64,000 nt of DNA from contig QCCB01000004.1 of assembly GCA_003278955.1 (NCBI GenBank), positions 20,751 through 84,750 on the forward strand, in the 5' to 3' direction. The stretch's first letter is position 1. Every line of letters starts with the position of its first letter. The notes below the pieces were generated by a model. That model had not been told where the DNA came from. It did no database searches and saw only the letters and a list, made by a program, of their open reading frames with translations. The translations under genes and the position numbers were made by a program. This DNA is from Prochlorococcus sp. AG-347-K10 (lineage in GTDB: Bacteria > Cyanobacteriota > Cyanobacteriia > PCC-6307 > Cyanobiaceae). This document shows, piece by piece, positions 57,142-64,000 of this stretch.

Positions 57142-57606
57142 TTAATAACTATATCTATCAAGTGTTTCATCAGTAAATTCTTCAGAAATTTGTTCATTAG
57201 CTTCTTCTAATTCTTTTTCTAATCTTTTTCTTTTGTTTTCTTTATCTTTAGCTTCTTTTTCTTTTCTTTTTTGTTCTTTCTCTAAATCCCGTATTAGTTT
57301 TCTATTTGGATGAAGATTATCTAAATATTCAATGCAATAACTAAATTTTTCTCTCTCTCTTATAACTGTTTCAGTAATTTGCGCTGCTGCATTTTTAGGT
57401 GAAACTTTGAAGAATCCTCCCTTTTGTTTTTTTATATATGTATAAGCTGCATCCCAACTACTTTCATGGTCATTTCCGCCATCTCTCATAGTACAAAAAA
57501 TTTCTGCCCCAAATGCACTTGCATTTACTCTTGGAGTAGTAAGAGTAAGAGGAACGAAAATTCCCAATGCTAATGGTATTAGTTTTTTCTTCTTTAATCT
57601 TTGCAT
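57142..57606 (-). CDS. exported hypothetical protein (DUF6554-like), K/E-rich C-terminus
   Basis: 154 aa with signal peptide; RDLEKEQKRKEKEAKDKENKRKRLEKELEEANEQ coiled region. Confidence 0.65.
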   Translation of the reverse strand: MQRLKKKKLIPLALGIFVPLTLTTPRVNASAFGAEIFCTMRDGGNDHESSWDAAYTYIKKQKGGFFKVSPKNAAAQITETVIREREKFSYCIEYLDNLHPNRKLIRDLEKEQKRKEKEAKDKENKRKRLEKELEEANEQISEEFTDETLDRYSY

Positions 57607-57661
57607 TAGCTTTTATCTTCTATTTAAAAATATCTTTTATTGTGAATATGTCTATAGAAAT

Positions 57662-58174
57662 TTAAGATTTAATCACTCCAAATATATTTAAGCATTTCAC
57701 AACTAAAGGAAGAATTAAGAGTACAGTAATCAATCTTACAGCGTGTAAAGTTGCCACCGCAGGCCCAACTCCGTACTCAGACCCTACAAGACTCATTCCG
57801 CTAATTCCTCCAGGTGCAGCGCCTAGAATTGTTGTAATGATATCTATATTAAGTAATCTGCTTGTCCATAATCCTATTGCTAACCCAGTTATGACTAAAG
57901 TAAAAGTTATTAATATGGCTGGCCTCCATAAATTTTGAATATCAACTAATGATTCTTTTGTTAATGATGTACCGATGACTGTTCCAATTCCGATTTCTAA
58001 AATTGTTCTTGTGCCGATTGGCCACTCTGCGATGTCGACTTTACCACTTATGCTAATTATGCTTGCGCCTATTAAAGCACCTGCTAGAGGAGCTGCAGGA
58101 ATACCTGTTTTTAGAGCTAAAGCTCCAAAAATACAACCTGCAAAAAGATAATAGATTAGATTTATGTTAGGCAT
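57662..58174 (-). CDS. AbrB-type (COG3180-like) membrane protein
   Basis: 170 aa; GIPAAPLAGALIGASI, LGAAPGGISGMSLVGSEYGVGPAVATLHAVRL. Confidence 0.8.
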   Translation of the reverse strand: MPNINLIYYLFAGCIFGALALKTGIPAAPLAGALIGASIISISGKVDIAEWPIGTRTILEIGIGTVIGTSLTKESLVDIQNLWRPAILITFTLVITGLAIGLWTSRLLNIDIITTILGAAPGGISGMSLVGSEYGVGPAVATLHAVRLITVLLILPLVVKCLNIFGVIKS

Positions 58175-58307
58175 AAATTTTATGGATGTTTGAATATAAT
58201 ATTAGAAAAAATTTTTTTTGTTTAAGTTTATAGTCATATAATATTTTTAGTTTCCTCTCGTAATGTCCCCTTTTGTTGGCATAATATTAACTAAAGCATG
58301 ATTTTTT

Positions 58308-58505
58308 ATGTCTTCACAAATTTCTTACAAAGATAATAAAAACCGTATAAAGAAAAAATTATCTTTTTTTGAGGGTGGCCACCAACTCGAAAAATTAGAG
58401 TTTGCCCTCGCAATAGCTCAAACCAAAGGTGATGAAACAAAATCAATCTCTCTTAGAAAAAAGATTGTTGAATTAGGTGGAAATGTTGAAGAGCCAGGTA
58501 CTTAA
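58308..58505 (+). CDS. small conserved hypothetical protein
   Basis: 65 aa intact ORF convergent with the aminotransferase gene. Confidence 0.55.
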   Translation: MSSQISYKDNKNRIKKKLSFFEGGHQLEKLEFALAIAQTKGDETKSISLRKKIVELGGNVEEPGT

Positions 58506-58506
58506 C

Positions 58507-59670
58507 TTAATTCCCCTCTAGAAATTTTGATACCATCACTAATGCCTCACCAGCTTGTTTGGATGTAATTTTATTGAGCTTGAGAAGTGTATTACTAATA
58601 GCAGAAACTACCGTAATAATATCTCTATCATTTACATAACCTAAATGCCCGACTCTGAATATTTTCCCCTTCAGATGATCCTGACCACCTGCAAGAAGAA
58701 TATCAAAATTATTTTTTATTGTTTTTCTAAATTCTTCAGCATCAATTCCTTCAGTTTTTATTGCAGTAATTGAAGGACTTAAATATTTTTCATCAGCAAA
58801 TAATTTTAGATTCAAAGCCTTTACTGCATTGCTCATCGCTAATTTGTGTTTGTTGTGTCTTAGGAAAATGTTATCTAGGCCTTCTTCTCTCATCATTTTT
58901 AAAGCTTCATCTAAGGCAAAAACTAAATTAACTGCTGGGGTGTACGGATTACTGTTAGCTAAAAGACTTTTTCTGTAGGATTTTAAATTTAAATAAAATT
59001 TTGGTAGATTAGATTTTTCTGCAGCTTCCCATGCTTTTTGGCTCATTGCTATAAAGCTTAGCCCTGGAGGTATCATATATCCTTTTTGTGAGCCTGAAGC
59101 AACGATATCTAATTCCCATTCATCTACTGGTACATTGCAAGCTCCAAGACTTGTAACGCAGTCAACAATTGATAAAGCTGTGTTGTGTGCACGAATATAT
59201 GAACTAATAGTTTCTAAATCATTAATTACACCTGTTGAGGTTTCCGAATGAGTCAAAATAACAGCCTTTATTTCTTTTTGTTTATCTTCCTCTAATACCT
59301 TTTTGAATTCTTCTGGATTAAGTGGAGTACCCCATTCGGCATCAATTTTTATTACTTCCAAACCAAATTCTTTAGCAACTTTTACCCATCTTTCGCCAAA
59401 TTTTCCATTTTCTCCACAAATTACTTTATCTCCACTACTTAAGGTATTTATTATTCCAGCCTCCATTGCGGCGGTCCCACTACCAGTTATTGTTAGAACA
59501 TCATTTTGAGTTTGATGAAGCCACTGTAAATTTTTAGTTGTACTCTCTACGAGATCTTGAAATTCTTTACTGCGATGGCCTATTGGATGCTTACTTAATG
59601 CTTGTAAAACTTTTTCTGGAACTGGTGTGGGTCCAGGAATCATCAATGACAATTTTTGTTGTATGGCCAC
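58507..59670 (-). CDS. class V aminotransferase (alanine-glyoxylate / 'soluble hydrogenase small subunit' family)
   Basis: 387 aa; MIPGPTPVPEKVLQALSKHPIGHRSKEF, TGSGTAAMEAG, VASGSQKGYMIPPGLSFIA PLP-Lys motif. Confidence 0.92.
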   Translation of the reverse strand: MAIQQKLSLMIPGPTPVPEKVLQALSKHPIGHRSKEFQDLVESTTKNLQWLHQTQNDVLTITGSGTAAMEAGIINTLSSGDKVICGENGKFGERWVKVAKEFGLEVIKIDAEWGTPLNPEEFKKVLEEDKQKEIKAVILTHSETSTGVINDLETISSYIRAHNTALSIVDCVTSLGACNVPVDEWELDIVASGSQKGYMIPPGLSFIAMSQKAWEAAEKSNLPKFYLNLKSYRKSLLANSNPYTPAVNLVFALDEALKMMREEGLDNIFLRHNKHKLAMSNAVKALNLKLFADEKYLSPSITAIKTEGIDAEEFRKTIKNNFDILLAGGQDHLKGKIFRVGHLGYVNDRDIITVVSAISNTLLKLNKITSKQAGEALVMVSKFLEGN

Positions 59671-59730
59671 TTTTTATTAAATAGGTCATTCTTAGATTAG
59701 TTCTCATTATATATTTTTCAATTACTTGAT

Positions 59731-60843
59731 TTGAAAAAAGGATTTTCTTTACCTCTGTGGGTTGCTGGAGCTGCTAGGTCAGCATTAAATAAACTAGTAG
59801 GGTTACCATTTAATAATTATGAACTAATAAAAATTCCTAGTGAAAAAAAAGAAATAAAAATCGAGATCCATTCTGTTGGTTTAATTAAAGATGACTCGCA
59901 TGCATTAGGAATTACCTTTGCAAAGTCTGGATTAGATCTTGATATTACACAAAACTTAGAGATATGGACAATAGCCTCTTTAGAAAAAATTTCTTTTAAT
60001 TCTACGGTTCAAACAATTCCAATAAATATTATTGCAGGATATGGTGTAGGTATAAAAGAAGATACATCAGAGATATGCATTTCTAATTTTGCCAAAGAAG
60101 TTTTATATGAAAATTTATTAGATAGTATTCCTGCCGGCTTTAATTTGAAATTAGAAATTATTTTCCCAAATGGGGCATTTTTAGCCGAAAGAACTAGTAA
60201 TAAGTCGTTTGGTATTGTTAATGGATTATCTATTATTGGTACTTCTGCCGAGACTTATTCGAGTGCTTCACCTGATCAATTAGAAGAGGCTAAAAATAAC
60301 TTAGCACAGTTAATTCAAAATAATTTTAAAGGGGAAGTTATATTTGTTATTGGTGAAAATGGGTTAAATTTGGCCAAAACTTATAATGTCAAATTGCCAA
60401 TTATCAAAATTGGAAATTGGATAGGACCATTATTAGTTGATGCTGCAATAAAAAAAGTTAAAACTGTAATTCTTTTTGGTTATCACGGGAAATTAATTAA
60501 ATTAGCAGGCGGTATTTTTCATACACATAATCATTTGGCTGATGCAAGAATTGAGATTCTTGTTTATTTAGCTGTTCAAGAAAAATTACCACCTGAAATA
60601 ATACTTGAATTATCACAGTTAGATAATCTTGAGAATGCATTACAAATTCTTGAAAGATTTAATAAATCTTTAGCTGATAAATTATTCAAGAATTTATCAA
60701 ATACGATCGAAAAGCGTTCTTTTACTTATGTAAATAGGTATGTAAAAACCGATATGGAAATCGCATCAATCATTTTTGATAAAAAAAGGCAAATTAGGTG
60801 GGCTGGAATTAACGGAAATAATTATATTTCTTATTTTAAATGA
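59731..60843 (+). CDS. cbiD: cobalt-precorrin-5B (C1)-methyltransferase
   Basis: 370 aa; GFSLPLWVAGAARSAL, GYGVGIKED, LFGYHGKLIKLAGGIFHTHNHLADAR; TTG start. Confidence 0.88.
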   Translation: MKKGFSLPLWVAGAARSALNKLVGLPFNNYELIKIPSEKKEIKIEIHSVGLIKDDSHALGITFAKSGLDLDITQNLEIWTIASLEKISFNSTVQTIPINIIAGYGVGIKEDTSEICISNFAKEVLYENLLDSIPAGFNLKLEIIFPNGAFLAERTSNKSFGIVNGLSIIGTSAETYSSASPDQLEEAKNNLAQLIQNNFKGEVIFVIGENGLNLAKTYNVKLPIIKIGNWIGPLLVDAAIKKVKTVILFGYHGKLIKLAGGIFHTHNHLADARIEILVYLAVQEKLPPEIILELSQLDNLENALQILERFNKSLADKLFKNLSNTIEKRSFTYVNRYVKTDMEIASIIFDKKRQIRWAGINGNNYISYFK

Positions 60844-60897
60844 GATTAATTTGTGATTCATTATGCTTTTGTAAATAAATTGAGTTAACTTTTATAC

Positions 60898-62484
60898 ATG
60901 AGTGAAATAATTTTAAAAAAAGAACGAGATCCTTCTATATTAATTTTGGATTTTGGATCTCAATATTCTGAATTGATTGCAAGAAGAATTAGAGAAACTA
61001 ATGTTTTTTCTCTTGTAGTAAGTAATTACATTTCAATTAAGGAAATTAAAAATATTAACCCTAAAGGGATTATTTTAAGTGGGGGCCCAAATTCTGTATA
61101 TTCACAAAACGCGCCAAAGTGTGATGGAAAAATTTTTAATTTAGGAATTCCTATTCTTGGCATATGCTATGGAATGCAATTAATGGTCAAAGAACTTGGC
61201 GGATCTGTTATTTCGGCAAACAAAAGAGCTGAATATGGTAGAGCACCGATAAATATAGACCAAGAATCAGACCTCCTTTCTGATGTAGAAGATAAATCTA
61301 TTATGTGGATGAGTCATGGCGATTCTATAAATAGTTTGCCTGATGGATTTAATAAAATTGCTCATACCGAGAACACACTTCATGCAGCAATATCAAATGA
61401 TGTAAAGAAATTATTTGGCGTACAATTTCATCCAGAAGTTGTTCATTCAGAGTGTGGGATGACGGTAATTAAAAATTTCGTTTATAAAATTTCTTGTTGT
61501 GCGGCTGATTGGACAACCGAAACTTATATAGAGGAAACTATACCCAGGATAAGAGAGCAAGTTGGTAATAAAAAAGTTTTGCTTGCCTTATCTGGCGGAG
61601 TTGATTCCTCAACTCTTGCTTTTCTTCTCAATAAAGCTATTGGAAATCAGCTTACATGCATGTTTATAGACCAAGGTTTTATGAGAAAAGGTGAACCGGA
61701 ATTTTTAATGAATTTTTTTGATAAGAAATTTCACATAAAAGTTGAATACATTAATGCAAGGGAGAGGTTTATTGCCAAATTAAAAGGTATTACTGATCCA
61801 GAACAAAAAAGAAAAATTATAGGTGAAGAATTTATTAGAGTATTTGAGGAAGAAAGCAATAGATTGGGACCTTTTCAGTATTTAGCCCAAGGTACTCTTT
61901 ATCCTGATGTTATTGAAAGTGCTGGGACTAATATTGACCCTAAAACAGGAGAAAGAATAGCTGTAAAAATAAAGAGTCATCATAATGTGGGCGGATTGCC
62001 AAAAGATTTGCAATTTAAATTAGTTGAGCCATTAAGAAAACTTTTTAAGGATGAAGTCCGTAAAGTTGGAGCTGCTTTAGGTTTGCCGGATGAAATTATA
62101 AAAAGGCATCCATTCCCAGGACCAGGATTAGCAATAAGAATTTTGGGAGAGGTGAATAATGAAAAACTTGATTGTTTAAGAGATGCAGACTGGATAGTGA
62201 GAGATGAAATTAAAAAAGCATGTCTTTACAATGAAATTTGGCAAGCTTTTGCAGTATTGTTACCCGTAAAAACAGTAGGAGTTATGGGTGATAAAAGGAC
62301 TTATGCATGGCCAATAGTTTTACGTTGTGTATCTAGTGAAGATGGTATGACAGCCGATTGGTCAAAAATCCCTTTTCAGATTTTAGAAAGGATTGCAAAT
62401 AGAATCGTCAACGAAGTAAGTTCAGTTAATAGAGTTGTTTATGATATTACAAGCAAACCTCCTGGAACTATTGAGTGGGAATGA
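60898..62484 (+). CDS. guaA: GMP synthase (glutamine-hydrolyzing)
   Basis: 528 aa; [50 protein letters not shown]-terminal KPPGTIEWE. Confidence 0.98.
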   Translation: MSEIILKKERDPSILILDFGSQYSELIARRIRETNVFSLVVSNYISIKEIKNINPKGIILSGGPNSVYSQNAPKCDGKIFNLGIPILGICYGMQLMVKELGGSVISANKRAEYGRAPINIDQESDLLSDVEDKSIMWMSHGDSINSLPDGFNKIAHTENTLHAAISNDVKKLFGVQFHPEVVHSECGMTVIKNFVYKISCCAADWTTETYIEETIPRIREQVGNKKVLLALSGGVDSSTLAFLLNKAIGNQLTCMFIDQGFMRKGEPEFLMNFFDKKFHIKVEYINARERFIAKLKGITDPEQKRKIIGEEFIRVFEEESNRLGPFQYLAQGTLYPDVIESAGTNIDPKTGERIAVKIKSHHNVGGLPKDLQFKLVEPLRKLFKDEVRKVGAALGLPDEIIKRHPFPGPGLAIRILGEVNNEKLDCLRDADWIVRDEIKKACLYNEIWQAFAVLLPVKTVGVMGDKRTYAWPIVLRCVSSEDGMTADWSKIPFQILERIANRIVNEVSSVNRVVYDITSKPPGTIEWE

Positions 62485-62522
62485 AAAGTAGGGTATAAAC
62501 CCAGTTATAGTCTAGAAAAATT

Positions 62523-62607
62523 GGTTTCACATGAGTTTCACATGAGAATTTTGAAACCTGATGGCAAGGGATTTTAATATGGAGGTTTCACATAGGTTTC
62601 ACATGGA
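62523..62607. repeat. cluster of four TTTCACAT repeats in two pairs
   Basis: TTTCACAT at 62525-62532, 62536-62543, 62586-62593, 62597-62604; each pair offset by 11 bp; plus inverted TGAAACCT (62552-62559) / AGGTTTCA (62583-62590). Confidence 0.9.
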
Positions 62608-62720
62608 GGTAAAAATCTATTTCTATAGAGAAATCGTATAAAGTCTGTCTTCTTTATAGTTGTTATTTTAATTAAAAGTTAATTTTAATATCAAGAAACG
62701 AACTTATTTTTGTTGAGGAT

Positions 62721-64000
62721 TTATAAATGCAAATTTTGATATTTTTCAGTTTGAGTAAGTATTTCTATAGCAGGCTGCAGCATATCTTTGTAATTCTTCC
62801 ACCCACCAATTGATTTAGAATTAATTGGGGAACGAATTTGAACACTACTTGATGTCAAGACAGAGCGTTTATTTAAATGAGGCGATAGATATGAATCTTC
62901 CCACTTCCAATCTAACCAAGAGATTAAAGATTTAATTTCCTTATCAGAATTAGAAACTAATGAATCATAATTTAAGTCATAAATTTTTGATCGAAATCTA
63001 TTCTTATAATTACTCATTATTTCTTCTTGATCTAGATAAATTTTTGTGCAATCTCTTAAGGAAGAAGAAAATTCATTATCTCTGGTAAAATTTGCTCTAT
63101 AAATTGAAAGAATATTATCTAATGGATTTCTAAAGCAGTGAATAATTTTCGCATTCTTTATTTCTCTTGATATGATACCTGCATATTGATAGTTGAATAA
63201 CCATTTGTTAGTAGTGATATAAAAATTTTCAGTATATTTGCTAATTTTGTTCCAATAAATATCAGTAAGCGTTAATTTCTCATCAATGTTTTTTTGCTGA
63301 AGGAATGATTCTTCTAGTATATTAACTTCACCTAAATCAAAAACTTTGCTATTCATACTAAGGATTGATTCAACTAATGTGGATCCACTTCTTGGCATTC
63401 CTACAATAAAAATACTTTCTGGATATTTTGTGATTTTTGTCTGATTAATGCCTTCTTTATCAGTTTCAAAAAGTAATAATTTAGATTTATTGATTAAGTA
63501 ATCAGATTGAGACTTTTTAAAATCAAGTTTTAATTCATTTGCTAATTGAAGGTATCTAGAACTTTCTTGGTATTTTTTTTCATTATGAAGAATATTTGCT
63601 CTCGCAAAGTAAATGTTAACTTGATCTTTTTTGCTTTTGTTATCTAAAAAATTTTCTGAAAAAAGTGTTTCTTTCCATTTTTGATTTTTATTAGGGTATT
63701 TAAGAGTTGATATAATATAATATGCAATCCCTAAATTAGGATTAAGTTCTAGTGATTTACGAGTAGATAATTCTGCTTCCTTTAATTTTCCTAAATTTCT
63801 TAATATTCCTCCCAGATTCGAATAAGCAATAGCGTTGTTAGGATTAAGTTCTAGTGCTTTACGAGTAAATAATTCTGCTTCCTTTAATTTTCCTAAATCT
63901 AATAATATCCCCCCCAGATTCGAATGAGCGTTAGTGATATTAGGATTAAGTTCTAGTGCTTTACGAGTAGATAATTCTGCTTCCTTTAATTTTCCTAAAT
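62721..64000 (-). CDS. TPR-repeat sulfotransferase (5' end beyond window)
   Basis: The 62721..63398 ORF continues in frame upstream with no stop to base 64000 (YPESIFIVGMPRSGSTLVESIL...; IIHCFRNPLDNILSIYRANF PAPS-binding-like motifs); TPR units NNAIAYSNLGGILRNLGKLKEAELSTRKSLELNPN. Confidence 0.88.
   Translation of the reverse strand, partial: LGKLKEAELSTRKALELNPNITNAHSNLGGILLDLGKLKEAELFTRKALELNPNNAIAYSNLGGILRNLGKLKEAELSTRKSLELNPNLGIAYYIISTLKYPNKNQKWKETLFSENFLDNKSKKDQVNIYFARANILHNEKKYQESSRYLQLANELKLDFKKSQSDYLINKSKLLLFETDKEGINQTKITKYPESIFIVGMPRSGSTLVESILSMNSKVFDLGEVNILEESFLQQKNIDEKLTLTDIYWNKISKYTENFYITTNKWLFNYQYAGIISREIKNAKIIHCFRNPLDNILSIYRANFTRDNEFSSSLRDCTKIYLDQEEIMSNYKNRFRSKIYDLNYDSLVSNSDKEIKSLISWLDWKWEDSYLSPHLNKRSVLTSSSVQIRSPINSKSIGGWKNYKDMLQPAIEILTQTEKYQNLHL
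63738..64000 (-). repeat. 102-bp (34-aa) near-identical tandem TPR repeats
   Basis: AGGATTAAGTTCTAGTG... recurs at 63738, 63840 and 63942 with exact 102-bp period and few substitutions. Confidence 0.93.

Noticed and set aside
1-64000. CRISPR arrays, rRNA, tRNA, transposons
   Set aside because: No regularly spaced repeats, cloverleaf-like intergenic sequence, rRNA signature or transposase ORF recognised; intergenic gaps are mostly too short. A tRNAscan/Infernal run would be decisive.

Overview
AT-rich, gene-dense bacterial chromosome segment. Gene content and order (thrC | dnaN - PRC-barrel - purL - purF - gyrA/parC - TPR - queG - DUF502 - nusB - ftsY - PP2C - argH - rbp - dus - msrB - grpE - dnaJ - tusA-like - rsgA - ebfC/murB/murC - gap2 - thiL - PPIase - efp - accB - pdxA ... 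cbiD - guaA) match the start/end of the circular map of a high-light-adapted Prochlorococcus; this taxonomic call rests on recall of gene order, not a search. The window appears to span the replication-origin neighbourhood (thrC-dnaN intergenic, ~26.11-26.45 kb). About 50 CDS are nearly all housekeeping genes. No rRNA, recognisable tRNA, CRISPR, transposase, integrase or prophage genes were seen. The accessory-looking part is the right edge: an unusual block of TTTCACAT repeats after guaA, then a TPR-sulfotransferase gene running off the window with near-identical 102-bp TPR repeats. The most striking unexplained sequence structures are (i) a near-perfect 32-bp palindrome inside a small ORF at ~16.1 kb, (ii) the paired 11-bp-spaced direct repeats at ~62.5 kb, (iii) repeated TTTRTTGAA motifs plus DnaA-box-like sites in the putative oriC, and (iv) a terminator hairpin immediately upstream of the RRM RNA-binding protein gene. 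I did not find a convincing previously undescribed multi-gene system.
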